From assembly GCF_014201805.1 (NCBI RefSeq), contig NZ_JACHFK010000009.1:62001-126000 (forward strand): a stretch of 64,000 bases of DNA, read 5' to 3'. The position numbers were made by a program, and so were the translations under genes. The DNA is from Deinococcus metalli (GTDB lineage Bacteria; Deinococcota; Deinococci; Deinococcales; Deinococcaceae). Below, in pieces: positions 20,215 to 34,213 of the stretch. Positions within the stretch are counted from its first letter, which is position 1. Each line of letters begins with the position of its first letter. The notes under the pieces were generated by a model. That model was not told where the DNA came from and searched no databases. It was given only the letters and a program-made list of their open reading frames with translations.

Positions 20215-20412
20215 ATGAGCATAGCGTACTCGACCTACCCGGCCCGCGCCCGCCAGAACGGCACCGACGCCAAGCCCGCCGCGCCCCTTGCCCGTTCGAT
20301 CACCGACGTGCACGCCTCGAATGTTCGCCCCGCCACCAGCGGCGTGCTCTCCAACCGCATGGACGCCCTGACGCTTCAGGTCGGCCGCCTAGCCTGCTAC
20401 GGACTGGAATAA
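20215..20412 (+). CDS. Hypothetical protein, 65 residues
   Basis: No family recognised. It is hydrophilic with no signal peptide or membrane segment, starts MSIAYSTYPARARQNG and ends LTLQVGRLACYGLE, with one Cys near the C-terminus. A good ribosome-binding site (GGAGGG, 20203-20208) sits 6 nt before the ATG. The gene is 16 nt after the exported-peptide stop and 2 nt before the HD-GYP gene, so it belongs to that operon. Confidence 0.6.
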   Translation: MSIAYSTYPARARQNGTDAKPAAPLARSITDVHASNVRPATSGVLSNRMDALTLQVGRLACYGLE

Positions 20413-20414
20413 GC

Positions 20415-21068
20415 ATGTACGACGGCGCGCTCAGACCATTCGACGACCGTCTCCCGGAGACGTTCACTCGGCTGTCGCAGGCGCCGGACGCAGTGGTGCA
20501 GGACACCTTCGAGGAGGCGTGCAGCTGGATCAGGACGCTGCTCGGCCGACCCGCAGAGGGACATGAGCGGCAGGTCACGATGCTGGCGCTGCGCCTGGCC
20601 CTGGAGGCTGGAGAAGTCCGCACGACCCTGGGTATCCGCCAGGTGATCTGGGCAGGCATGCTGCACGACATCGGCAAATCGGCCATCGACCCGCGCATCA
20701 CCAACAAGCCCGCCACGCTGTCCGCGCAGGAGCAGGACATCATGCGGCAGCACCCGACGCTGGGCCGCCGGCTGGCCTCCATGGCCCCGGATGTGGACGC
20801 GGAGATCCTGAACGCAGTGCAGCACCACCATGAGCGCTGGGACGGCCTGGGCTACCCGGCCGGACTGATCGGCGAGTCGATCCCGGTCCTGGCAAGAATC
20901 CTGAAGGTCACGGACGTGTACGACGCCCTGGTGACGGACCGGCCGTACCGTGCGGCGTGGTCTCCGGACGAGGCCGTGGCGTACCTGATGGATCACTCGG
21001 GCACGGATTTCGACCCGAGGCTGGTGCGGATCTTCGTGCATCAGGTGTTGCAGGTCTACGGTCACTGA
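20415..21068 (+). CDS. HD-GYP domain phosphodiesterase
   Basis: A 217-residue protein, essentially a single HD-GYP domain with a short helical N-terminus. The metal-binding motif MLHDIGK, the downstream HHHERWDGLGYP motif (which defines HD-GYP rather than plain HD) and the KVTDVYDALVTDRPYR segment are intact. The family hydrolyses cyclic di-GMP and related dinucleotides. No receiver domain is attached, so input must come from elsewhere. It is the third gene of the exported-peptide operon and is followed by a strong terminator. Confidence 0.88.
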   Translation: MYDGALRPFDDRLPETFTRLSQAPDAVVQDTFEEACSWIRTLLGRPAEGHERQVTMLALRLALEAGEVRTTLGIRQVIWAGMLHDIGKSAIDPRITNKPATLSAQEQDIMRQHPTLGRRLASMAPDVDAEILNAVQHHHERWDGLGYPAGLIGESIPVLARILKVTDVYDALVTDRPYRAAWSPDEAVAYLMDHSGTDFDPRLVRIFVHQVLQVYGH

Positions 21069-21117
21069 GCAGGCGTTTGAAGCAGGTCCTTTTACTGAGC
21101 TGAACAACACGAGAGCC

Positions 21118-21149
21118 GGGCACCCTCCCTTCGGAGCGGTGCCCGTTTT
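21118..21149 (+). terminator. Intrinsic terminator of the peptide/HD-GYP operon
   Basis: GGGCACC (21118-21124) pairs with GGTGCCC (21138-21144), extended inside by CTCC/GGAG around a 4-nt loop, and is followed by TTTT (21146-21149). It is among the strongest terminators in the window. Confidence 0.85.
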
Positions 21150-21162
21150 GCTGCGCTGGCGC

Positions 21163-21447
21163 TCAGGAGCGACGGGCGCGGATGGGACCGAGCGGCGTAA
21201 CGCGCACGTCCCGCAGGGCGGCGGCCAGGTCCGCAGCCGTGCAGCGCGCGTCGTGGGGATGCGCTTCCAGGGTGACGTCGCCGAGCCGGGCGACCGGCCA
21301 CGCGCGGATCGTCCAGCCGGGCACGCGCACGGGCTGGTCCGCCGGGCCGTCCAGGACCGCTTCGAGGACGAAGGTGGGTCCGGTCACGGCGTTCGGGGCG
21401 AGGTTCTGCGGCAGGTGCGGCCGGGGGGTGGGGACGAACAGGGTCAT
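21163..21447 (-). CDS. Hypothetical protein, 94 residues
   Basis: No family recognised. The protein starts MTLFVPTPRPHLPQNL and is a small mixed alpha/beta protein without export signals. The start is ATG 21447 with a GGAGG ribosome-binding site about 7 nt upstream; the frame is open to 21594 but the extra part is shadow. The gene is divergent from the LysR gene, a typical position for a LysR target. Confidence 0.6.
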   Translation of the reverse strand: MTLFVPTPRPHLPQNLAPNAVTGPTFVLEAVLDGPADQPVRVPGWTIRAWPVARLGDVTLEAHPHDARCTAADLAAALRDVRVTPLGPIRARRS

Positions 21448-21574
21448 GGTGAACCTCCTGCCCTGAGTGTGCGCCGGCAAGGTCGGTTCAGGACATCGGG
21501 TGCGGCGGGTACGTGGGAAGGCAGGAATCGGCTTTCCCGATGGGGAAGTGACCGCCGGAGGCATACAGTGGAGT

Positions 21575-22519
21575 ATGGCCACCGGCAAGTCCACTCCCCA
21601 CCCGACCCTGTCGCAGTTGCGGGCGCTGCTCGCGGTGGCGGACGCCGGCGGGTTCAGCGAGGCGGCGGCGGAGCTGGGCGTGTCTCAGTCGTCGCTGAGC
21701 GAGGCGGTGGGCAAACTCGAGGACGTGGTGGGCCGGCCGCTGCTGCGGCGCTCTCCAGCCGGCACCGTGGTCACGCCGGCGGGCGCGCGGGTGCTGGCGC
21801 ATGCCCGCACGGCGGTGCAGGCGGCCGGCGACGTGCTGCTGGCCGCACAGGACGACCAGGCGCTGTCGGGGGTGCTGCGGGTGGCGTCGTTCCGCTCGAC
21901 CGCCACCCACCTGCTGCCGCCGGTGCTGGCGGCGTTCCGGCGCGAACACCCGGACGTGACGGTGCGGCTGCTGGACGGCGAGGCCGACGGCGGCGGCGAG
22001 GCCCAGGTGAGGGACGGACAGGCCGACCTCGCGCTGGTGGTGGGCGAGGAGATGCCGGGCCTGCGCCTGACCCCGCTGCTGGACGACGAATACCTGTTCG
22101 TGGCGCCGGAGTCGCGCGGCACCCAGCCGGTCACCTTCGAGGAGGTGGCGGGCTCGGCGCTGCTGCTGCCGCCCGGCCTGAACTCGTGCCACGTGCGCGT
22201 GCAGTCGTACCTGCGGCCCCTGGGCATCAGTCCGGCGGCCGTGACGGAGATCGATCAGGACAGCGTGATCCTGGGCATGGTGCGCCACGGCCTGGGCGTG
22301 ACGGTGATGCCGCGCCTGGCGCTGCTGCCGCTGCCGGACGGTCTGGTGGCCCTGCCGCTGCCGCAGTCGCTGACCCGGCCGCTGGCGGTCGCTGCCCTGC
22401 CCCACCGGGCGCACCTGCCGGTGATCCGGACCTTCACGGCGGCCCTGGTGGCGTCGCTGGGCGCGCCGGACACCCGGATGGGCAGCGCGTGGCGCGCGGG
22501 AGCCGCTCTGCTACATTGA
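21575..22519 (+). CDS. LysR-family transcriptional regulator
   Basis: A 314-residue regulator. The N-terminal helix-turn-helix has [39 protein letters not shown] and [18 protein letters not shown]. The C-terminal effector domain follows from about residue 95 ([29 protein letters not shown]). The effector is unknown. ATG 21575 stands 5 nt after TACAGT (21564-21569). It is divergent from the small gene 21163-21447. Its last codons contain the promoter of the cysS leader. Confidence 0.88.
   Translation: MATGKSTPHPTLSQLRALLAVADAGGFSEAAAELGVSQSSLSEAVGKLEDVVGRPLLRRSPAGTVVTPAGARVLAHARTAVQAAGDVLLAAQDDQALSGVLRVASFRSTATHLLPPVLAAFRREHPDVTVRLLDGEADGGGEAQVRDGQADLALVVGEEMPGLRLTPLLDDEYLFVAPESRGTQPVTFEEVAGSALLLPPGLNSCHVRVQSYLRPLGISPAAVTEIDQDSVILGMVRHGLGVTVMPRLALLPLPDGLVALPLPQSLTRPLAVAALPHRAHLPVIRTFTAALVASLGAPDTRMGSAWRAGAALLH
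22512..22517 (+). promoter_or_regulatory. Leaderless promoter of the cysS leader peptide
   Basis: TACATT lies 6 nt before the leader-peptide ATG (22524) and inside the last codons of the upstream LysR gene. The geometry matches about thirty other starts in this window. Confidence 0.6.
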
Positions 22520-22523
22520 GGGC

Positions 22524-22571
22524 ATGACGGCGCAGCGCTCCCTCCTCCAGTGTTGCTCTCCCCTGCGGTAA
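22524..22571 (+). CDS. Cysteine leader peptide, 15 residues, upstream of cysS
   Basis: A leaderless mini-ORF encoding [15 protein letters not shown]. Codons 10 and 11 are tandem cysteine codons (TGT TGC, 22551-22556). It ends 19 nt before a strong intrinsic terminator, and the next gene is cysteinyl-tRNA synthetase. This is the layout of a ribosome-dependent attenuator: scarce Cys-tRNA would stall the ribosome at the Cys pair and alter folding of the following RNA. Local alternatives such as GCAG (22572-22575) pairing with either of two CTGC blocks are visible, but I could not establish a clear antiterminator. Confidence 0.7.
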   Translation: MTAQRSLLQCCSPLR

Positions 22572-22590
22572 GCAGCTTCCGCCTGCCCGG

Positions 22591-22619
22591 CCGCGCCCCG
22601 ACCTCGTGGCGCGGTTTTT
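22591..22619 (+). terminator. Attenuator terminator in the cysS leader
   Basis: CCGCGCC (22591-22597) pairs with GGCGCGG (22608-22614) across a 10-nt loop and is followed directly by TTTTT (22615-22619). It lies between the Cys leader peptide and cysS, 29 nt before the cysS ATG. Confidence 0.85.
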
Positions 22620-22647
22620 CTGTTGCCCCAGCCGCCAAGGAGCCCCG

Positions 22648-24159
<1,512 letters not shown>

Positions 24160-24246
24160 GTCCTTGATTTTGCCCGCCCAGGGCCACGTCCCCGCTCCAT
24201 GAAGGGACTCTAGCCATCTTGTCAGGAAGCGGCAATGCAAAGCCTG

Positions 24247-24331
24247 TACAGTGTGGTTCGAGCGGTGGCAACACCCTCATCCTTCCCTCCTCAGGACACG
24301 CCACCCCCCCCTTGGGCGTGTCCTACTTTTT
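24247..24331 (+). ncRNA. Candidate small RNA or structured leader ending in a terminator
   Basis: In the 269-bp gap after cysS, a TACAGT -10-like box (24247-24252) precedes a perfect GGTG-GCAA-CACC hairpin (24264-24275). Downstream is a terminator-type stem, GGACACGCC (24294-24302) with GGCGTGTCC (24315-24323), then TTTTT (24327-24331). The hairpin may simply terminate cysS; no -35 box at normal spacing is visible. No known RNA family was recognised. Confidence 0.35.
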
Positions 24332-24428
24332 GTGCTGTGGCGGCATGTGGCGCTGTCCGGCGCGGCAAGGTGAAACCGCGATTACCTGCGGTTCATGCGG
24401 GCGCACGGGGCGGGGGTACACTCCACAC

Positions 24429-25010
24429 ATGCTGCCGCCACTGGTCAAACAGGTGCTCGACAATTTCAACCTCGATGTCGATCCCGCGCGGTCGCAGGAC
24501 GAGAACGTCGACGAGGTGATCAAGAGCGCCGCGCTGCTGGCCGGCGCGATCGCGGTGGAACCCATTCCCTTCGCGGACATCCTGCTGATCACGCCCGTGC
24601 AGGCCAAGATGGTGCTGCACATCGGCAAGATCTACGGCTTCGACATCACGCCGGAGCGGTCCCTGGAGATCGCGCGGGAACTGGGGGTGACGGTCGCATA
24701 CGGCGTCGCGGCCCGGCAGGTGATGCGCGGCCTGGCCAAGCTGGCGCTGCCGGTCATCGGCGGCCTGATCACCGCGCCGGCCGTGTACGGCTGGACCTTC
24801 GCCCTGGGCCGGGTCGCGCAGAACTACTTCGAGCGCCGCCGCCAGGGCCTGCCGGATTCGCGCGAGCAGCGCGTGCAGATCGTGCAGGAAGCCAAGCAGC
24901 AGTCCCGGCGGGTGCTGCCCAGCGCGCAGGACTTCACGGACCTCGCCAGCGAACTGCGCCGCCGCGCGGAATCCAAGAACCAGGGCAGCGGACCGAACGG
25001 CCCCAACTGA
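24429..25010 (+). CDS. DUF697-type membrane-associated protein
   Basis: A 193-residue protein with the DUF697/YcjF-like core. Residues 35-65 read [20 protein letters not shown], then [16 protein letters not shown], a pattern usually found C-terminal to Era-like GTPases, but no GTPase domain is attached here. A hydrophobic stretch near residues 105-125 ([20 protein letters not shown]) suggests membrane contact. The C-terminus is Gln/Arg-rich and Gly/Asn-ended. The ATG is 6 nt after TACACT (24417-24422). Function unknown. Confidence 0.75.
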   Translation: MLPPLVKQVLDNFNLDVDPARSQDENVDEVIKSAALLAGAIAVEPIPFADILLITPVQAKMVLHIGKIYGFDITPERSLEIARELGVTVAYGVAARQVMRGLAKLALPVIGGLITAPAVYGWTFALGRVAQNYFERRRQGLPDSREQRVQIVQEAKQQSRRVLPSAQDFTDLASELRRRAESKNQGSGPNGPN

Positions 25011-25037
25011 CAGCCGGTCCGGCCCCGACCGGTCGAC

Positions 25038-26111
25038 TCACGGCACCGCGATGCGCTCGACCCGGGCGCCCAGCCCGGTCAGCACCTCGTACTCGATGGT
25101 GTCGCCCCAGCCGGCCACGTCGGTGACGGTGATGCCCTGCTCGCCCCACAGGTCGATCCACTCGCCGGTCTGGACGTCTAGGCCGCTCACGTCCACCATG
25201 AACTGGTCCATGCAGATACGGCCCAGCACCGGCCGGCGTTCGCCCCTCACGGTGACGTGGGCGCGCAGCGTGGCGTTCCGCGGGTAGCCGTCGGCGTAGC
25301 CCATCCCGACCGTGGCGAGGCGCAGGTCGCGCGGCGCGGTGTACAGCCCGCCGTAGCTGACCGTCTCGCCGGCGTGGGCGTCGTGCAGGAAGGTCACCTG
25401 GGCCTGGAGGCTCAGGACGGGGCGCAGCGGCAGCACGCCGCGCAGGTGCGGCGGCGCGAAGCCGTACGACGCGAGGCCGGGCCGGGCCAGTGCCATGCCG
25501 GGCAGCGCGCCCAGGCTGAGGATGCCGCCGCCGTTCGAGGCGTGAGCGAGCAGCGGGGGGAGGCCGGAGAGGACCGTCTGGAAGCGCCGGAACTGCTCGT
25601 GCGCGAAACTCAGGTCCGGTTCATCGCTGGTGGCGAAGTGGGTGTACGCGCCCTCCAGCACGCCGCGCTCGGCCAGGCGCTGGCCGACGGCCACGGCGTC
25701 CTCGGGGCGGGCACCCAGGCGGTTCATACCGGTGTCCACCTTCAGATGCGCGCGGGCATGGCCCGGCAGGGCGTCGGCCTCGGCCAGCGTGGCGACGGGC
25801 AGCCGCACGCCCAGGTCCGCCAGGGCCGGCACTTCCTGCGGCGTGGGGGGCGTGAGCAGCACGACGGGCTTGCCGAGGTCGAGGGCCGCCAGCGCCTGCG
25901 CCTCGCGCGGCACGGCGACCGCGAAGCCCCACACGTGCGGCGAGGTCGCGGCGTGCCGGGCGACGATCTCCAGCCCGTGGCCGTAGGCGTCGGCCTTCAC
26001 GGGCAGCAGGAGCGGCACACCTGCCCGGCCGGACAGGGCCGCGAGGTTCTCCAGCAGGGCCGAGCGCGAGACCAGGGCGCGGGCGCGGGCCGCGAAGGCC
26101 GGCACCGTCAC
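25038..26111 (-). CDS. alr: Alanine racemase
   Basis: A 357-residue PLP enzyme that makes D-alanine for peptidoglycan. The PLP lysine motif VKADAYGHG, the [12 protein letters not shown] block, the catalytic tyrosine region ([13 protein letters not shown]), [11 protein letters not shown] and [13 protein letters not shown] are all present. The start is GTG 26111 (MTVPAF...). A stop codon lies just upstream in frame, so longer forms are excluded. Its start overlaps the stop of a 19-codon leaderless minigene (GTGA), so alr translation should depend on that minigene. Confidence 0.95.
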   Translation of the reverse strand: MTVPAFAARARALVSRSALLENLAALSGRAGVPLLLPVKADAYGHGLEIVARHAATSPHVWGFAVAVPREAQALAALDLGKPVVLLTPPTPQEVPALADLGVRLPVATLAEADALPGHARAHLKVDTGMNRLGARPEDAVAVGQRLAERGVLEGAYTHFATSDEPDLSFAHEQFRRFQTVLSGLPPLLAHASNGGGILSLGALPGMALARPGLASYGFAPPHLRGVLPLRPVLSLQAQVTFLHDAHAGETVSYGGLYTAPRDLRLATVGMGYADGYPRNATLRAHVTVRGERRPVLGRICMDQFMVDVSGLDVQTGEWIDLWGEQGITVTDVAGWGDTIEYEVLTGLGARVERIAVP

Positions 26112-26167
26112 CGGAGCGCCTCAGCGGAACAGCGGCGGGGGGTCGTCAGGCGCGCCAACTCGGACAT
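26108..26167 (-). CDS. Leaderless 19-codon minigene coupled to alr
   Basis: The ORF encodes [19 protein letters not shown]. Its ATG lies 7 nt after TACAGT (26175-26180), so ribosomes would load at the mRNA 5' end. Its TGA overlaps the alr GTG in GTGA (26108-26111). The peptide has no recognisable function; the likely job is to deliver ribosomes to alr, which has no ribosome-binding site of its own. Confidence 0.5.
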   Translation of the reverse strand: MSELARLTTPRRCSAEALR

Positions 26168-26228
26168 GGGGGCCACTGTAGCGCGCCCTGCGGCGGGGCC
26201 GGGCGGCCCGTGTATCCTCCATTCAGCC

Positions 26229-28163
<1,935 letters not shown>

Positions 28164-28222
28164 GCGCGACACACTGACTCGCCGCGCATCCCGGTCTCAC
28201 CGCGGGACGCTACGCTGGGGGC

Positions 28223-28666
28223 ATGAAGAGGGCCCTGCTGCCGCTGACCGCACTTGCCCTGGTGGGCTGCGCCGCGCCGGCCGCGCCGACGCCCACGGTC
28301 GAGCTGCTGGGCGCCCCGACCACCCTGAACATCGGCGGGACCGCCGTGACCGCCCAGGCCACGCCCAGCGTGCAGGGCGGCACGTTCAGCGTGCTGGTGC
28401 GCCTGACCTCGAATCGCCCCCCGGTGCCGAACATGACCGTGACCGGCGTGTACGTGGTCACGGGAAGCGGCGTGTGGAAGGGCGCGGTGGGCGCCGACCA
28501 GCGGGCCGCGTGCGCACGGAACGCCTGCGTGCTGGGCACCGCTGCGGGCGGCGCCACGGGCCTGCGGGCCGGGCAGACGGTGCAGGTCGTGGCGCGCGTG
28601 CAGGACGCGCGGGGCCGGGCGCTGTGGCTGCGCGCCCCGGAAGTGAAGATCAGCGACGGCACCTGA
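28223..28666 (+). CDS. Putative lipoprotein, 147 residues
   Basis: The N-terminus MKRALLPLTALALVGCAAPA is a lipoprotein signal with an LVGC lipobox (Cys16). The mature part is a small beta-rich domain with two further cysteines close together (RAACARNACVLG) that could form a disulfide. The ATG lies 6 nt after TACGCT (28211-28216). The gene follows the secreted protein 26229-28163 by 59 nt but has its own promoter. Function unknown. Confidence 0.65.
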   Translation: MKRALLPLTALALVGCAAPAAPTPTVELLGAPTTLNIGGTAVTAQATPSVQGGTFSVLVRLTSNRPPVPNMTVTGVYVVTGSGVWKGAVGADQRAACARNACVLGTAAGGATGLRAGQTVQVVARVQDARGRALWLRAPEVKISDGT

Positions 28667-28690
28667 GCGCCGCGGGAGCGCGCCGCCGGC

Positions 28691-29206
28691 TCACTCGCGG
28701 TCGTCGTATTCGTGGAGCAGCAGGGCGTCGGGATCGCCGTTGGGGTGGTGGTGGCGGGCGACCAGGCGGGCCACGCGCGGCCGCGCCCCCGCATGGGCGA
28801 GCAGACGCGCCCCGAGTTCCGGGTGGTGCGCGCGGATGCCGATGGCCCCGATGGGCGGCAGCACCCGCGCCAGCCGGTTGGGAATCAGGCCGACCAGCAC
28901 CCGCTCGGCCACATGGTACGGGCGCAGGCTCTTGCCGCAGTCGTGCAGCAGGGCGGCCGCCACGACCTCCGGCGCCGCGCGGGGGTGGTCGCGCAGCAGC
29001 GAACGGGTCACCCGGCACGCGTGCTCGCGGTCACGGGGGTCCATGGCGGCGTACACCCGCGCCTCGCCCGGCGTGAGCTGCGCGGCGGCCCAGGTGTCGT
29101 CCGGGTGGGCGCGGTCCACGTGCACGCTGCGCCACAGGCGGCGGGCCTTGGCCGCGTAACCCCGCGCCTTGCGCAGGGCGCGCTGAAGCAGGGTGCGGTG
29201 CGGCAT
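28691..29206 (-). CDS. HD-domain hydrolase
   Basis: A 171-residue protein with an HD metal-phosphohydrolase signature: REHACRVTRSLL, AALLHDCGKS (the HD pair), RAHHPELGARLL and VARHHHPNGDPDA, which carry the later histidines. There is no GYP motif and no nucleotide-binding extension, so the substrate cannot be named. The N-terminus is very basic. The ATG is 6 nt after TATGCT (29213-29218). It is divergent from glpX and convergent with the lipoprotein gene. Confidence 0.75.
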   Translation of the reverse strand: MPHRTLLQRALRKARGYAAKARRLWRSVHVDRAHPDDTWAAAQLTPGEARVYAAMDPRDREHACRVTRSLLRDHPRAAPEVVAAALLHDCGKSLRPYHVAERVLVGLIPNRLARVLPPIGAIGIRAHHPELGARLLAHAGARPRVARLVARHHHPNGDPDALLLHEYDDRE

Positions 29207-29324
29207 GGCCCGAGCATACGGCCCGGGTGCCCCCGGCGCGCCACGACCGGATTCCCCCAGCGGGTGACAGCGCTGGAACCGCTCCCAGCGGGCCGCGCCG
29301 GGTGACGCGTGTTACGGTCCTTGC

Positions 29325-30329
<1,005 letters not shown>

Positions 30330-30346
30330 CATCGGTCTTCCGTTCC

Positions 30347-30457
30347 GTTGAAGGGTCAAAAGCCGCCCTTCAACTCCACTCCAACCAATGTCTGTCGCGG
30401 TGACTCGCTCCGCTCGCCCCACATCAGTTGAAGGACATAATCTTCAACTGATGTGGG
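30347..30457. repeat. Intergenic two-hairpin repeat, copy 2
   Basis: GTTGAAGGG (30347-30355) pairs with CCCTTCAAC (30366-30374). The blocks CACTCCAACC (30377-30386) and GTCGCGGTGA (30394-30403) follow. Then comes a perfect 16-bp stem, CCCACATCAGTTGAAG (30418-30433) with its complement at 30442-30457. It has the same blocks and hairpin order as 4483-4584. It lies between convergent glpX and hisA and may also terminate both. Confidence 0.65.
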
Positions 30458-30481
30458 TACCGCTATGAGAGCCCTGCCCGC

Positions 30482-31201
30482 TCACTCCAGCGTGACGGGG
30501 TACGGCAGCGTGCCCTCGTAGATCGCGCGGCCCACGATGGCGCCCTGGATGCCCTCCTCGTGCAGCAGCCGGACGTCCTCGACGTTCGCCACGCCGCCGC
30601 CCACGATCAGGGTGTTCACCCACAGCCGGCGCACCTGCCGCATCAGCTCGCGGTCCAGGCCCCTGAGGGTGCCGTCGCGCGTGACGTCCGTGAAGATCAG
30701 GGTTTCCAGGCCAGCGTCCGCCAGGGCCGGCGTGAGTTCCGCGACATTCACGCCGCTGCCCGCCGCCCAGCCGTGCGTGGCGACCTCCAGGCCGCGCGCA
30801 TCCAGACTGACGACCACCCGCTCGGCCCCGTGCGCCGCGATGAGTTCCGCCACGAGTTCCGGGCGCGTCACGGCGGCGGTGCCGATCACCACGCGGTCGA
30901 CGCCCGCCAGCAGCAGGTCCTCCGCGGCGGCGCGGTCACGGATACCGCCGCCCACCTCGACCGGTACACCCAGTTCCTGGGTGATGGTGCGGATCACGGC
31001 CCGGTTCTCGCCCCGCCCGGTCGCGGCGTCCAGATCGACCAGGTGCACCAGGCCAGCGCCCAGCGCGACCCAGTGCCGCGCGGCGTCCAGCGGCGAGTCG
31101 AAATACACCGTCTCCCGGTCGGGGTCACCCTCGTAGAGCCGGACGGCGCGGCCGGACTGGATGTCCACGCACGGAATGACCAGGGGCAGGGAGGCGTTCA
31201 T
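30482..31201 (-). CDS. hisA: Phosphoribosylformimino-5-aminoimidazole carboxamide ribotide isomerase
   Basis: A 239-residue TIM-barrel isomerase of histidine synthesis. It has the N-terminal catalytic Asp in [15 protein letters not shown], the phosphate loops VEVGGGIRD and LIVGGGVAN, the second catalytic Asp in [12 protein letters not shown], and [12 protein letters not shown] at the end. No other his gene is adjacent. The ATG is 7 nt after TATCCT (31209-31214). It is divergent from the glycosyltransferase with a 41-bp gap. Confidence 0.95.
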   Translation of the reverse strand: MNASLPLVIPCVDIQSGRAVRLYEGDPDRETVYFDSPLDAARHWVALGAGLVHLVDLDAATGRGENRAVIRTITQELGVPVEVGGGIRDRAAAEDLLLAGVDRVVIGTAAVTRPELVAELIAAHGAERVVVSLDARGLEVATHGWAAGSGVNVAELTPALADAGLETLIFTDVTRDGTLRGLDRELMRQVRRLWVNTLIVGGGVANVEDVRLLHEEGIQGAIVGRAIYEGTLPYPVTLE

Positions 31202-31242
31202 GCCGCACAGGATACCGGCGTGCCCGCTAGACTGCCCGCAGC

Positions 31243-32406
<1,164 letters not shown>

Positions 32407-32499
32407 CGGGAGCGGGCCGGAGCGACCACGGCAGACCTCCTCCGGCAGGTCACGTCCTGACGCCATCCGTGAACGACAGCGCCGCACTTCATCCGCTGC

Positions 32500-34095
32500 T
32501 CAGCGCCGCAGCCGTCGCAGCAGGCCGCCCACTTCCGGCAGGCGCAGCGCCAGCGCGCCCGCGAGGTACACCGCCAGTCCGGCTCCGCCCGCAACCGCCA
32601 GCCCGAGCGCGCCCGGCACGATGAAGCCCGGCGCGGGCAGCACGCGCGACACCGCCCACGCGACCAGCCCCGCCACCACGGCCAGCGGTACCACGCGCAG
32701 CAGGTGCGCGGCGACCTCCGCGCCGGGAAAGCCCAGCGCGCGGCGGTACATGAAGATCAGCGCAGCCGTCATCAGCGTGCCGCTCAGGGCGGTGCTCACG
32801 CCGAAGCCCAGGAAACCCAGCAGCGGCACCAGCCGCCCGTACAGCACGACCTCCAGCACGAAGCCCACTGCGCTGACGAGCACGGCCTCGCGCGTGCGTT
32901 CGCGGGCGTAGAAGGTCCGCAGCAGCACCGTCACCAGCGCCCAGGGAAGGAGCGCCAGCGCCCACCCGGTCAGGATGCCCGCGCCCGCCTGGAACTTCTG
33001 CGCATCGAAGCCCCGGCCCAGGTTGAACAGGCTCACCGCGTAGGGGGCCAGCGCCACCAGCAGCGCGCTCATCGGCGCGGCCAGGAAGGTCGTGGTGCGG
33101 ATCGCCTGCGCGGTCAGGCCCCGGAACGCCCGCCAGTCCTGATCCGCCGCGTGCTGGGCAAAACGCGGGAACATCGCCAGCACCGGCGAGACCACGAACA
33201 GGCCGTTCACGGTCGTGAACAGCGCCTCGGCGTTCGCGTAGCCCGTCTGAGTGCCCGCCCCGAACTGCGCACCGTTCGTGAGGAGGCGCGTCACGTACAC
33301 GTTCAGGATCTGCCGCGCCCCGGCGGTCAGGGTGAACGGCGCCATCTGCACCAGCACGCGCCGCAGCGCCGGATGCCCCACCAGCGCCGGCGTGGGCAGC
33401 AGCCCGAAGCGCCGCAGCGACGGCAACTGCACCGCAAGCTGCGCCACCCCGCCGATGAGCCACCCGAAGGCCAGCCACGTCGCCGTGTCGGGCAGCAGCA
33501 GCAGCGCCACGATAGACGCCAGGTTGAAGGCCACGGGCGCAAAGCTGCTCTCGCGGAAGTGCTCGTCGGCGTTCAGCAAGCCCATCGCCACCGCCGACAG
33601 GCTGATCAGGGTCAGGAAGGGCATGACGAGCTGCGTCATGTACACCGCCACCGCCCGGTCGATGTTCGCGTCTGCCGCCGTCAGCAGCCCCACGATCCAC
33701 GGCGCGGCCAGGATGCCCAGCGCCATCAGGATCAGGTTCACGGCGATCATCACGCCACTGAACGACTGCGCCAGCTTCCGGCGCTCCGTGGCGTCCAGCG
33801 ACTTGTAGATCGGAATGAACGAGTTGACCAGCGCGCCCTCGGCCAGCAGTTCGCGCAGCAGGTTCGGCACCTTCACCGCCACGTTGAAGGCGTCCGTCAG
33901 GGACGTGTCGAACAGGTTGATGATCTGCTGGCGCACGATGCCCGACACGCGCGATCCCAGCGTGCCCGCCATCACGATCAGCGTGTTCACCCGCAGCGAC
34001 CGCCGGGGCGAGCGCGGATTCACGTCGGCCGGGAATTCCAGGTCGATCTCGGGGGGAACATCGGGAGAGGAAGACCCCGCAGGCGGCACCGTCAC
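32500..34095 (-). CDS. murJ: Lipid II flippase MurJ (MviN)
   Basis: A 531-residue polytopic inner-membrane protein of the MOP superfamily that flips lipid II for peptidoglycan synthesis. The hallmark N-terminal region RVSGIVRQQIINLFDTSLTD, then AFNVAVKVPNLLRELLAEGA, is intact, and about 14 hydrophobic helices follow. The frame is open to ATG 34155, but GTG 34095 lies exactly 7 nt after TACACT (34103-34108), so I take it as the start. The N-terminus then has a roughly 35-residue cytosolic Pro/Ser-rich tail. Confidence 0.92.
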   Translation of the reverse strand: MTVPPAGSSSPDVPPEIDLEFPADVNPRSPRRSLRVNTLIVMAGTLGSRVSGIVRQQIINLFDTSLTDAFNVAVKVPNLLRELLAEGALVNSFIPIYKSLDATERRKLAQSFSGVMIAVNLILMALGILAAPWIVGLLTAADANIDRAVAVYMTQLVMPFLTLISLSAVAMGLLNADEHFRESSFAPVAFNLASIVALLLLPDTATWLAFGWLIGGVAQLAVQLPSLRRFGLLPTPALVGHPALRRVLVQMAPFTLTAGARQILNVYVTRLLTNGAQFGAGTQTGYANAEALFTTVNGLFVVSPVLAMFPRFAQHAADQDWRAFRGLTAQAIRTTTFLAAPMSALLVALAPYAVSLFNLGRGFDAQKFQAGAGILTGWALALLPWALVTVLLRTFYARERTREAVLVSAVGFVLEVVLYGRLVPLLGFLGFGVSTALSGTLMTAALIFMYRRALGFPGAEVAAHLLRVVPLAVVAGLVAWAVSRVLPAPGFIVPGALGLAVAGGAGLAVYLAGALALRLPEVGGLLRRLRR

Positions 34096-34213
34096 GCAGG
34101 GGAGTGTAGCGCGGAGGGTGAAACTGTCAGAGGTGATGGTCGAAGTGCTGTGCACCCTGAGCGGCCCTGTCGGAGACCGTTACTCACGCGCAGGCTCTTC
34201 CCGGCCCCAACAG

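Noticed and set aside
24235..24519. 94-residue ORF over the candidate small RNA
   Set aside because: It crosses the terminator hairpin and the DUF697 promoter and start; composition is non-protein-like.
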